Source: Nemertoderma westbladi (lineage: Eukaryota > Xenacoelomorpha > Nemertodermatida > Nemertodermatidae). Taken from it: a stretch of 27,222 nt of DNA. Each line of letters begins with the position of its first letter. The stretch's first letter is position 1. A program made the position numbers and the translations under genes. The stretch lies in contig JAUCBJ010004626.1 of NCBI GenBank assembly GCA_032718475.1, positions 1 to 27,222 on the forward strand, read 5' to 3'. A model generated the notes under the pieces. That model did no database searches, was not told where the DNA came from, and saw nothing but the letters and a program-made list of their open reading frames with translations. Below, one piece after another: positions 12,887-21,652 of the stretch.

Positions 12887-12966
12887 CAGATAGGGGGGGG
12901 GGGGGGGGGGGGGGGGAAACTGGGCGCAATAAAAATTCATCCCTCTCCAGGGGAAATTCGACGCAA
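12887..12966 (+). repeat. Interspersed repeat fragment carrying a 24-G tract
   Basis: CAGATAG leads into an unbroken run of 24 G (12893-12916), then AAACTGGGCGCAAT and CATCCCTCTCCAGGGGAAAT. The same order of motifs occurs at 22101-22161, where the G run is only six, and the G-run end recurs in inverted orientation at 13121-13145. This points to a dispersed repeat family with an unstable homopolymer. The family is unidentified. Confidence 0.75.
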
Positions 12967-13019
12967 ATAACAGCTGATAACTCTCAAAAATAAAACTGTA
13001 ACCTGTTCTATCGTGTTCA

Positions 13020-13062
13020 GTTTATTGTTTTGGTTAAAATAACGTGCCACTGTAACCTGCTC
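13020..13062 (+). repeat. Fragment related to the foldback MITE at 19871
   Basis: GTTTATTGTTTTGGTT (13020-13035) and CTGTAACCTGCTC (13050-13062) match the left arm of the MITE at 19945-19960 and 19975-19987 with exactly the same 30-bp start-to-start spacing. The intervening bases are also partly similar. No matching right arm or target duplication was found here, so this is a partial or diverged relative. Confidence 0.6.
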
Positions 13063-13120
13063 CTTTCCCTAAATTGATAATTTAACATTGAGGTGGGATA
13101 TTAATTCGCCAAGGATGGTT

Positions 13121-13145
13121 TTGCGTCCAGTTTCCCCCCTGTCTC
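13121..13145 (-). repeat. Inverted fragment of the G-tract repeat family
   Basis: On the minus strand this reads GACAGGGGGGAAACTGGACG, matching the G-run junction of the copies at 12887 and 22101. It lies about 230 bp from the first copy in opposite orientation, so the pair could be the ends of one degenerate element. I could not define target-site duplications. Confidence 0.5.
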
Positions 13146-14524
13146 ACCATCCTCCCGACTTAGTCCTTTAGTGTAACGGTACGAAATTTAACCGTATCGC
13201 CGCCATATTGAGTTTGCGCTGAAAAGTGATAATCTTTACTATTTGCATGATTGATTATTTGCACAAGTGATAGGCTGTATTTCCGGTATCTGTGATTGTT
13301 TCTTGGGCTGTTCTATGACTAGGATGAGTTAAGTATGATGAATAATGAGATTTTGACCCACAAATTCTGATCAAACCATTGTTGGTTTTTCTGTAGCAGT
13401 TGGTTGATTAGTAACGTTCAAAAAATGTCTCCAAAAATTTAACCGTGGGAAATTTTTTACAGACATCTAAAACCTAGCGACAAAGATAATTTGCATAGCC
13501 ACCGTTATCATGTAATTAATTACCTGTGGCTTTGAAATGATAGCTAATCTTTGTGATGCAGCTCGTTTACTGGTGGAAATTTCTTAAAATTATGACTTGT
13601 TTGTTATTTCTACATGAGTGATAAATGTAAAAACTAAAATAATAAGTAATTGTGCAAGTTTTCGTGACCTACTCAGCGCATATGGGTCGATGTCAAAGTA
13701 AAACCCAGTCCTATCCGTGATTTCATTTCGTCTTCATTTCCGGACGGATTGGACAACGTACATGCTGATAAAAAGTGATAATGACGCAACATACAGTAAT
13801 GTGGCCAAAACATGCAAAAAAGTGAAACCATAGAGTAATTCCAGTTCTACTGAATGAAATTTCATGAAATAAAATGTTACAGTTAGACATTTTCATCAGG
13901 AATCTGGGAAATCATGTTTGTTCAATGCTACATTAAATGTAGATCATTAAATTTAGCTTGAAACCAAAAAAACCATGGAAAATGCGATTTTTTGCGAATT
14001 TTTTTTTACAAAAGGTGCAGTTAAATACCAAATTAAAGCTTGAAAATTTGTCTTCAAATTTAACGATTTCCTACTACACTTCCCTTAGAGACCCGGAACA
14101 CTTTATTTCCTACTATATTTTCTACTATACTTCCCGTTGGGACCTAAAAAGTCCCCATTGGAAAAAATATAATATTAGCAATTGTGGTTACAGGCAATCT
14201 TCTCAATTGTTATTTAATTGAATCTGTAATTACTACGCTGTAATACACAAAAACAATTGTCCAAATTCATCGAAAAGTTTTGAAGATATGTGGGTTCGAA
14301 GAGCTTCGGATCGAGATAAAAACGACAAACTGTCCCCTCCTGTACGCAGCGTCATAGCCAATAGCATTGCATATAATTTGGTACATCAGCGACACAATAA
14401 CAATTCCAAAACCACCTTAGAAAATGCTTTAATTTTATGCATAATGTTCATACGCAGCATTGATTTATAATGTGTGTTTGGCAGTGTGTCAGTCGTACCA
14501 TAAAAGGTCCCCCCATCTGTAACC

Positions 14525-14564
14525 GCCTGTAACCGGCTCTCATTACATTTACATGGTTACAGGC
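14525..14564. repeat. Short inverted repeat GCCTGTAACC / GGTTACAGGC
   Basis: Perfect 10-bp arms at 14525-14534 and 14555-14564 are separated by 20 bp. The same GGTTACAGGC word recurs at about 14187 and 14621, so it may belong to a degenerate repeat family rather than an RNA hairpin. Confidence 0.6.
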
Positions 14565-15040
14565 AAAGAAGTGTCCCACGCCTAGAATATTATTCTAGAA
14601 TATGTGTTAAAATAATGGTTACAGGCAGTGGACAGGAAGGGTCAAGCAGTATATTTTTTTACAGATGATTTAAGGTCGGCCAAAACCTACGGACTCTGAG
14701 CTTCCAGAATACATATCACTGGGTTTTTAGAAACTCATTTCTTTATAAACAAAATGACTCCAGTCTGGCCACCTTGTCTGTATATCGCCCTTAATATCAG
14801 ACTAATTATTTTCCGTGCCACTATTTAGGTTAAGCCATTCTCGAGTTATAGCATATAAAAGTAAAAAATGAGGACTATCATGATATATTAAAAAAAACGA
14901 ATTCTGGAAAATTTAAAGCGACAACAACGCACAATACAAGTTCCAATAAAAATACGCGGATTATTAAATTTTAAAATGAGCGATTACATTCACAGTTTAC
15001 ATATGTAAAAGGTTTGCATAGATAAGTTGAGGCGATTAAA

Positions 15041-15131
15041 CAAAATATCGAATAATGTAGGTAAAAACAAAATATCGAATAATGTAGGTAAAAACAAAAT
15101 ATCGAATAATGTATAGGTAAAAACAAAATAT
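15041..15131. repeat. 27-bp tandem repeat, about 3.4 copies
   Basis: CAAAATATCGAATAATGTAG starts at 15041, 15068 and 15095, with a truncated fourth copy from 15124. The last step is 29 bp because of a TA insertion. It is an AT-rich minisatellite with no other function visible. Confidence 0.9.
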
Positions 15132-15689
15132 GATTATGATAAACATCTAATATGAATAAAATATAGACAACACATATATTAGTTACATTTACACATTATT
15201 GTAGACACACAAATCACTCTAATACTATTTGAATGGTTATTATTATATTCCATCTTCAATCAATATTATATTGCAAAACTTATAAATCGCGATGACGATT
15301 ATAATAAATGAAAGCCGATACCTAAAGTAATATAGGGGCTGTAATATATTACACCTTTTATATCATTGCACTTCTTACTAATTTATTGCACTACTTTACT
15401 TACTAATTTGCATAGATACCCTACCATGGTTGGTTGTGTTGGTTCTGGATGCCGGATACTGAAAAACCGACACGGGAAAAACGATAAAAATATTTTAATA
15501 GTAATTAAAATATACAAAATGATTTAAAATTATGTTTAACTTGAGGAAAAATATAGGGTGATTCTAAAAGATGTTAAAATCATAAAAAACTGTAATCGGA
15601 ATAAATTATTTTAAAAACTAAAACGTAAACAAAATCTACTTGTGGAAACGAAACGATAGCGAAAGTAAAACCAAATAACTAGAACATAA

Positions 15690-15884
15690 AACACGTTGCT
15701 AGGCAACCACACCGCCCTATAGCCTCGGTTGCTAGGCAACCCACCCGGCACAGTACCCTCGGTTGCCAGGCAACCCACCCCGCTCACTACTATCAGTTGC
15801 CAGGCAACCACACCCGCCCTATAGCCTCGGTTGCTAGGCAACCCACCCGGCACACTACCCTCGGTTGCCAGGCAACCCCTCCCG
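15690..15884. repeat. 34-bp array of six RFX/X-box-like palindromes at the CDC6 3' end
   Basis: Six copies of GTTGC-CAG/TAG-GCAAC lie at 15695, 15728, 15762, 15796, 15830 and 15864, spaced 33, 34, 34, 34 and 34 bp. Arms of five bases are perfect in every copy, and three copies have six-base arms GTTGCC/GGCAAC around a single A. The spacers show a 102-bp trimeric order: spacers 1, 2 and 3 resemble spacers 4, 5 and the sequence after copy 6. The half sites match the known RFX-family X-box (GTTGCC and GGCAAC arms with a short spacer). Copy 6 lies inside the CDC6 reading frame and encodes its last residues. Binding by RFX is an inference. Confidence 0.85.
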
Positions 15885-18086
15885 CACTATACTATCTATA
15901 AGACTGCGGTCCTTAAGAGCGGCGACCAGTTCCTCCTCGTCGGTGACCCTGAGCCGAACCTTGACCAACCGCGGCTCGCAGCGACGGCCTCCCTTCAGCT
16001 GCAGGAGCCCCCGGGACTCCAACGAGGTGCAGGCGGACTGCAGGGACGACTGATCGACGCGAGGCAGACCGCGATCGCGGCAGATACTCGCGTACGAGTC
16101 GTGCAACTTACCCAACGTGATCTCCTTAGTGCCTAACTTCCTCGTGAGAACGAGGAGACAACAGACAGCGAGTCGTTGCTGGAACGGGATCCCGTCGTCC
16201 TCGGATTGGCCGCCTAACTGATTGGATCCGCAGCCGTAAACGTCTGTGATTAATCGGGACACAACCTTAAGGGTTACCGGCGTCATTGGTGTTACAGGTG
16301 GGGATAGATCCCCGCGGGTGGGAGTTTGGGGAGTCTGATTGTCCATTTCGGTTGCCTCCACCGCCCGTCTGCAGACATTCAACGCCTTCCGAGCGTCGCC
16401 GGATAACGCGGACATCTTACGCGCGCACAGAATCACCGCGGTTTTATCGACAACCGTCCCGCCCTCCAGGCGGGATTCTAGAATGTCCCGTAACTCTTGC
16501 GTCCCATAGGGAGTGAAGGGAACCAGTTGCGGGGCTTCCTTCAGTCGGGGTAGAACCCGGTCTATAAGATCCAAGGCGTTGGCGACCCCAATGAGTCGCA
16601 GCTTAGATGTACTAGGACCCGCCCATCGGAATAAAGTGTACAAAACCTCCTGATTGCGGCTCTGTAACTGGTCCATCTCGTCTATAACGACTAACCGTAT
16701 CTTCCCGAAATAGCAGATGAACTTCGCCTCTAAGAAAGATTTGAGTTTATTGGGTTTAATAATGTCTTTGGGGAACAATTGGTTGGCGAGTTTACGGTAT
16801 ATAAAGTGACTGGAACTCAGAGACATGCAGTTAATATAGACAGCCTGGAATTCGGGATGTCTGCGTATTGCTGACGTCACACACAGACTCTTTCCAGTCC
16901 CCGGGGCGCCACTGATATACATACTTCCACCCAGGTTACTTTGGTATCCGGTGGCCATAAACTCGGTAATGGTTGCAGACTCGCTGGCCCGGCCAATCAC
17001 GACGTCCGTCTGCGAGATGTGCAACGACTCTTTGGTGTCCCGGTAGAGTTTATCGTTGTCTGTCCCAGCGATCCGAAGTTGTGCGAGTAAGGGGGAGGCT
17101 CCGGTAGATGGCGCTAAGTGGTCCGGCCCAGCGCCCTTCAATGGTGTAATAAAGGATGCGGGTTGGATGGAGGAACGAATTGGGGTGTCATCCACCTTGT
17201 GTTTTCGTGGTGAGGAACGAATTGGGGTCTCAACCACAGGGGGTGGTGAGGAACGAATTGGGGTGTCATCCACCTTGTGTTTGCGTGGTGAGGAACGAAT
17301 TGGGGTCTCAACAACAGGGGGTGGTGAGGAACGAATTGGGGTGTCATCCACCTTGTGTTTGCGTGGTGAGGAACGAATTGGGGTGTCATCCACCTTGTTT
17401 TTGTGTGGAGAGGAACGAATAGAGGATTTGGATTTCCGACGTGAGTAAATGGGATGACTCATATCAGTCACAGCGTTTTCGTTTTTTCGTAAAGAACGAC
17501 TGGTAGAAACAACGCGGGTTCCTTTTCTCGAAGAACAAACTTCATCATTCTGGGAAACAGTAAGAGTTTCCCTTGAAGAGGAACGAATATCATCTAGTGG
17601 TGACTCGCTGGTTATAAAGGAATTACCGGTATCCGTTACGGAAGAAAAGCTACCGGTACTAGGCCTATTATTTTTCAACAGGGAGACGCGAGACTTAGAG
17701 GAAGGGGATTTCGAAGCGGCGGTGAGAAGTTGATCGGAATAAACCACCACAGGAGAGGAACATAAACTTCGTCTCTCCGACTCAACCGTTCTACATCTAC
17801 TCCTTGTGATTCTCCGATCGGCCACCGACTTCGTTTGCATGTCTGTTTGTGTTGACGCCTGTATGTCCCTTAGCAGCCCTCGTCTTGACAGTTTCTCAGG
17901 GGAACCAACACTGACAGGGGTCGTCCCATTGGGTGTAATGTTCTCATCACAAACTCCTGGGCGTTTTCTTGGAGAAGTGGATGAAAATCGCAATACATCT
18001 TTTCGAATTCTGTTCGGGCCAAGAAGGTTAACTGACTTCTTTACTGGTGCGATTAGAACAGTTTGCTGAAATCCTGAAGCGTTCAT
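15855..18086 (-). CDS. CDC6: CDC6, replication-licensing AAA+ ATPase, intronless
   Basis: CDC6 works with ORC in the nucleus to load MCM2-7 helicases at origins in G1. The start is the ATG at 18086, with G at -3; an in-frame TGA lies upstream at 18129-18131, and GTG at 18089 is not used. The product is 743 residues, longer than the roughly 560 of human CDC6. Residues 1-340 are a basic, Ser/Pro-rich disordered tail containing a tandem block (223-306). The AAA+ core follows: Walker A GAPGTGKS (393-400), Walker B VVIDE then MDQL (466-474), sensor-1 IGVAN (499-503), and sensor-2-type SGDARKAL (562-569). A winged-helix domain spans about 630-720. An RRSL motif (105-108) could bind cyclin and RGLL (69-72) could be a D-box. 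The frame is unbroken with no introns. The C-terminal GLP is the conserved family end; GNRG after it comes from the palindrome array. ORC1 is less likely because BAH and other ORC1 parts are absent. Confidence 0.95.
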   Translation of the reverse strand: MNASGFQQTVLIAPVKKSVNLLGPNRIRKDVLRFSSTSPRKRPGVCDENITPNGTTPVSVGSPEKLSRRGLLRDIQASTQTDMQTKSVADRRITRSRCRTVESERRSLCSSPVVVYSDQLLTAASKSPSSKSRVSLLKNNRPSTGSFSSVTDTGNSFITSESPLDDIRSSSRETLTVSQNDEVCSSRKGTRVVSTSRSLRKNENAVTDMSHPIYSRRKSKSSIRSSPHKNKVDDTPIRSSPRKHKVDDTPIRSSPPPVVETPIRSSPRKHKVDDTPIRSSPPPVVETPIRSSPRKHKVDDTPIRSSIQPASFITPLKGAGPDHLAPSTGASPLLAQLRIAGTDNDKLYRDTKESLHISQTDVVIGRASESATITEFMATGYQSNLGGSMYISGAPGTGKSLCVTSAIRRHPEFQAVYINCMSLSSSHFIYRKLANQLFPKDIIKPNKLKSFLEAKFICYFGKIRLVVIDEMDQLQSRNQEVLYTLFRWAGPSTSKLRLIGVANALDLIDRVLPRLKEAPQLVPFTPYGTQELRDILESRLEGGTVVDKTAVILCARKMSALSGDARKALNVCRRAVEATEMDNQTPQTPTRGDLSPPVTPMTPVTLKVVSRLITDVYGCGSNQLGGQSEDDGIPFQQRLAVCCLLVLTRKLGTKEITLGKLHDSYASICRDRGLPRVDQSSLQSACTSLESRGLLQLKGGRRCEPRLVKVRLRVTDEEELVAALKDRSLIDSIVREGLPGNRG
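17169..17420 (-). repeat. In-frame 42/36-bp tandem repeat encoding CDK consensus sites in CDC6
   Basis: Exactly 252 bp (84 codons) made of four 42-bp units (IRSSPRKHKVDDTP type) and two 36-bp units (IRSSPPPVVETP type), plus a final IRSS. Order from the N terminus is A, A, B, A, B, A. All lengths are multiples of three. The first A unit differs (SPHK and NK in place of SPRK and HK), as expected for an older edge copy. Each unit junction creates TPIR, and each A unit adds SPRK or SPHK, both full S/T-P-x-K/R consensus sites. Confidence 0.95.
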
Positions 18087-18143
18087 CACTACTGCGGTAC
18101 CGGTATTCTGGTACTGGTAGTGAGCTTTTCAACATTACCGGTA

Positions 18144-18571
18144 CAACTTTGAACTTACAGACTGAGGCAGTAGTAATATAATATAACCAGAAAGCTGGAC
18201 AGACAGTTTTACAGTTTTCAGGTTTTACAGCCTGACAGTTTATGGTTAATAGTGTTAGTAGGTTACCATACCGGTAGGTATAGCTTAGAAACTACTGGCT
18301 GCATGGCTGTGTTTGACAGGCAGACATTGTGACAGTATTCATTACTTATTACTATTATTCGTTATCCAATACTCCAATAGTTGTATATCAGTATGCAGTA
18401 CAGTATATTGAGTAATAATATTCTGATATTAGTCTTTATTCAATAATGTCACTTATTATTTATTGCATAATTATTACTGTCAGAATGTATGGCTTCCTGG
18501 AAAGCACTGCAACGGCGCAACAGCGCAACAAACCTAGGATTGGTTTATTCATTCTACTCTAATTCCATTGG
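18144..18571 (-). promoter_or_regulatory. Possible CDC6 upstream region with CCAAT pair and CHR-like word
   Basis: On the minus strand there are CCAAT words at 18539-18543 (AACCAATCC) and 18567-18571 (GCCAATGG), 28 bp apart. A TTTGAA word, like the cell-cycle CHR element, lies at about 18147, roughly 60 bp before the ATG. GCGC-containing words cluster at 18513-18530 and 18613-18625, but none is a full E2F consensus. NF-Y pairs and CHR elements are known in cell-cycle promoters. Each word is short enough to occur by chance, and the transcription start is unknown. Confidence 0.25.
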
Positions 18572-19415
18572 CTTGTAGATTCTTTTGCATTCTATAATAT
18601 TCTATTTCTGTAGCGCCTATGGCGCAACAAAGCCATGAATAGCCAAAAAAGGAAAACTACAGTCTGGCAGTGCAGCAGTACCTTTCCCAAGGTACATACT
18701 ACAGTATGTAACTAAGTATTAATCCTGCAGTCTAACTACTGTATAATAAAGCAAGGCATTAAGGGGGAATACATGTCTAAAATTTCTACCGAAATTAAAT
18801 TATTTTGATTTTATACATTATGGGCTGTTAAAATATGGCTAAACATTGTTTTTTTCGAAAAATTTTCGAGTCGCCCTCTAGCGGTCATTGAATGAAACAA
18901 GATTTGCGATTTGCGAAACAAGATTTAAAATGCTGCTAGTCATTCAATTTTAGGTGAAATTGTCTGAAACCAATTTTTTTTGAATTACGGAGGTGAGCTC
19001 CACAAAACTTATCGGTTAAAATTTTTAGTTTAGCCTTTTTATGAAAATTAATTAATATTTATTAATATTTGGCAAAATTTTAACAAATTTTTGGCTTTAA
19101 TCTGAAAAATCGGCTGTAAAAAATGGTTGTAAAAAATTGGCTTTAGATTGTTGGAGATTACCTCTGAACATCAGGCGAAATATGATCTATCAACTTTCCA
19201 CACCACGGCCCGATATTTGTGTGGCGTCCTGACCTAAAAGTTAGCTAAGATTAGTGATTACAGTGAGTACTGGAAATTCAATTTGACATCACCAAACGGC
19301 CGGGTTGTAGCCGTCAATCAAATATTGTTAGTTTGACTGTGATGTGGGAAGCATTGGGCGGCAGTAGTGAGAAAGCTGGCCCCTCCCTGCAAATAACCTT
19401 GATATCTATTGTTTG

Positions 19416-19456
19416 CCTCCTTTAGTAAAGCTCTTCTGCTTTACTAAAGCAGGAGG
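19416..19456. repeat. Perfect-stem hairpin with 6-nt loop
   Basis: TTTAGTAAAGC (19421-19431) pairs with GCTTTACTAAA (19438-19448) around a 6-nt loop. After a 3-nt bulge (19449-19451), CCTCC (19416-19420) pairs with GGAGG (19452-19456), giving 16 bp in total. It could be a remnant of a foldback element or a structured RNA. No further evidence. Confidence 0.6.
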
Positions 19457-19860
19457 TAATTCAATTGGATTGTGATTTCCTGAAGTTTTTTTTTTCATGG
19501 TGGGTAAATTACGTATTCAGTTTGGTTTGATTAGCGCTTTCAAATTTTAGATTGGTAGCTTTTGTCTAGGGAGCCAAGTAACCAAAAACTAACCGCTAGG
19601 TTGTGTGTAAGGTCACAAGCGGAGCAAAGGTTACAGTAGGCCTACAGCAGCCAACTGATCAGGACAACAACACAATAATATTTATAATAATATAGAGTTT
19701 AGTAAATGAGTGTTGAGCTAAGTAAGCAAGCAAGCATCAATACCGTTATCAAAACATAGGCCTGCAGAAGGAACTCATTCACTTTCACGAATTACAATAT
19801 TGCACTACCGGTACTTACAGTAATGTCTTAATCTCGTACAGGCATGGCCTGAGCTATACA

Positions 19861-19870
19861 GCCTAACAGA
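19861..19870. repeat. Target-site duplication, left copy (GCCTAACAGA)
   Basis: This is identical to 20197-20206 and directly abuts the terminal inverted repeat of the MITE. Confidence 0.9.
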
Positions 19871-20196
19871 GGGTGACTACAAAACAAAGACCAAAGACCC
19901 AAATAATATAGACCTGCAAAATATTGTAACATGTGTTAACTTTCGTTTATTGTTTTGGTTCCCCCAACACGCCTCTGTAACCTGCTCATTTACCAACCTT
20001 TAAATGCCAATGGTAAAGCCTCGTTACGTCCCTAAGAGCGTTAGGTCCCGAAGAGCGTTAGGTCCCATTGCCATTTAAGGAGCAGGTTTGTGAAGGAGCA
20101 GGTCACAGTTTTGGGGGAACCAAAACAATAAACGAAAGATATCACATATGTTTTGAACAAGTCTTTATTATTTGGGTCTTTGTTTTGGAGTCACCC
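19871..20196. mobile_element. 326-bp foldback MITE with 10-bp target duplication
   Basis: The element starts GGGTGACTACAAAACAAAGA and ends with the inverse of GGGTGACTCCAAAACAAAGA. The two arms, about 145 and 140 bp, align along nearly their full length with small indels, including a 16-bp block GTTTATTGTTTTGGTT and the word GACCTGCTC or AACCTGCTC. The centre (about 20016-20066) has a direct repeat of AAGAGCGTTAGGTCCC. A perfect 10-bp direct repeat, GCCTAACAGA, flanks both ends. It has no coding capacity, so it would be mobilised in trans by a DNA transposase. A 9-10-bp target duplication with long inverted arms fits Mutator-like families best, but this is only an inference. Confidence 0.92.
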
Positions 20197-20206
20197 GCCT
20201 AACAGA
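20197..20206. repeat. Target-site duplication, right copy (GCCTAACAGA)
   Basis: This is identical to 19861-19870 and follows the terminal GTCACCC of the MITE directly. Confidence 0.9.
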
Positions 20207-20422
20207 CTATAAAGCAGGTCTGTTACTGTTAGGCTGTATGTATGGGAGTACGGTATGTATCCCAGTCGCATGGCGTATAAATTTCTAGATAATAATGTAC
20301 ATTGTACATGTACAAACAAACCTACTGTATAAAAGTTTCTACCTATGGAGCAATCGAATAAATTGTAGTCAATTTAAGAAAATAATTTATACTTTATATA
20401 TATATTAAAAAAAAGTTATTAC

Positions 20423-20584
20423 CTTCCATTTCCCTAGCAACTGATTCTTGGTATTCGGCTTCTGCAGCTTTTTTATACGATTCTATTTCTTTGCCATATT
20501 TAGCCTTCAGCGCCATATTCTCAAAGATGGCGGCCTTGGCAGCGTCCAGCAATTCATCCGTTGTTAGTTCGGAACTCATTTGTT
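20423..20584 (-). CDS. Second exon of an unrecognised secreted protein
   Basis: On the minus strand a pyrimidine-rich acceptor ending TTTATTTGCAG is followed by exon sequence from 20584. The exon ends GAAG at 20423 before a GT donor (GTAATA). Length is 162 bp. If it joins the exon at 21653-21812, the split codon (G plus AA) keeps the frame open: E, Q, then MSSELTTDELLDAAKAAIFE, then an Ala/Lys/Glu-rich stretch likely to form an amphipathic helix or coiled coil, ending ...AREME. The frame is open across the exon and leaves in phase 1. The internal Met has no need to be a start. I do not recognise the family. The downstream exon was not found. Alternatively, this is the first coding exon of a separate gene, with only five bases of 5' UTR in the exon. 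Confidence 0.5.
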
Positions 20585-21652
20585 CTGCAAATAAAATATC
20601 ATTGTTAAAATAAATTCAATTCACCGCCCAGATTATGATAGCACATCGAAAAGTTAAAATATTTAATTTACAGTTTGTGGTCTACTGTAACTTGGCGAAC
20701 TAAGGCTTTATTTAATATTAATATTTTATTACGAGACATTAGCGAACTCTTGTATGAACGTTTTTCAAATATGGGTGTGTCTGTGTTTGTGAACATTATG
20801 TTGGTGTAAGAAGAAATAAAGTATACAGTAGGAAGCCAATAAACTGTAATAAATTGGCCTTAATAATACAGAATAATGATTTAAACTGTTCGCTGAAAAT
20901 TCTACCTTTTTACACAATAATGTACTGTAAATACAGTAGTTATTAGTCCAAATATACTTCAGTAAACGGAGAAGTGTTATTCATTAGATTTAGATTATAA
21001 ATTTTATTGATGAAATATGTATGTCACTAAACACATTATGATTAAAGATAGACAGACAAAAATATACCACAGGCGACTGGCACTGATAAAAATTACGGCA
21101 CATTAAATCATAAAACTACAATCTTAGTAAAAAGTCAATCTGTGTCTATCATTAAAATAAACAAATCATCCAAATAATTATATGTCTCCGGAAAATACAA
21201 AGAATACAGTACAGTACGTAAGGATGAGTTTAAACCACAAGTGGAGTTGTAAAACGAAAAAAAATTGATAAATTACAGAATTATAAATAGAATATAATAT
21301 AAATAAATTGATTAATTAATTATTGTTAATAAACAAACACGACAAGACAAAACAATAAAACAAAACAAGCACTGAGACTTTCGTAGCAAATAGCAAAATT
21401 ACACCATGCCCCAGAATATTATCATAAAAAGTATCTCCGTCGTCACCCAGCGCACTCTTCCAGATCTAGGCCACTCGACTCCTCCACTTCACCCAAGAGG
21501 TGCCACGACCCTCAAACGCAATGGGAGGCATCGTGGTGTAAGTAAATATAGGCTCATCGTGGTGTAAGTAAATATAGGCCCATCGTGGTGTGAGTAAATA
21601 TAGGCCTAGCCTAATATAGACGTACTACTGTATATTAATATAATTAAATAAC
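20585..21652 (-). other. Putative intron of the secreted-protein gene
   Basis: This is AT-rich sequence of 1068 bp between a GT donor (minus, 21652-21651) and an AG acceptor (20586-20585). It contains the 25-bp tandem repeat at 21530-21606 and no open frame of note. Intron status rests only on splice-site words and phase agreement. Confidence 0.4.
21530..21606. repeat. 25/26-bp tandem repeat, three copies
   Basis: CATCGTGGTGTAAGTAAATA begins at 21530, 21555 and 21581 (the third copy has TGAGT for TAAGT). Each copy ends in ATAGGC. It lies in the putative intron, about 50 bp downstream of the donor. Confidence 0.9.

Larger units (their letters stand above)
13146..15690. other. AT-rich noncoding spacer
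   Basis: No gene is recognised on either strand. Short open frames (for example 13958-14221 and 14288-14470 on plus) lack splice context, homology and codon regularity. Contents noted: a GCCTGTAACC/GGTTACAGGC inverted pair, a 27-bp tandem repeat at 15041-15131, and minus-strand polyadenylation-like hexamers at 15494-15499 (ATTAAA) and 15382-15387 (AATAAA) that could serve the CDC6 transcript. Confidence 0.6.
18132..19870. other. Noncoding spacer upstream of CDC6
   Basis: No open frame of note is found on either strand. It contains three of the TACCGGTA palindromes (18136, 18269, 19806), a TAGGCCTA palindrome (19637), and a hairpin at 19416-19456. Further 3' exons of the secreted-protein gene at 20423-21812 would have to lie here, within an intron spanning CDC6, or beyond it. 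I could not identify any. Confidence 0.5.

Noticed and set aside
14583-14604. Heat-shock-element-like GAA/TTC arrangement in CTAGAATATTATTCTAGAATAT
   Set aside because: Only one well-spaced inverted pair, in AT-rich spacer with no gene nearby; likely chance.
15611-15853. 80-codon minus frame rich in GLPSNRGYRA-type repeats
   Set aside because: It is a translation of the palindrome array beyond the CDC6 stop, with no splice sites or conserved domain.
17056-17448. Plus-strand frames opposite the CDC6 repeat (EERIGVSSTL-type)
   Set aside because: Antisense shadows of the CDC6 coding minisatellite.
18087-18089. GTG as CDC6 start
   Set aside because: Nuclear animal genes start with ATG; the next codon is an ATG at 18086 in an acceptable context.
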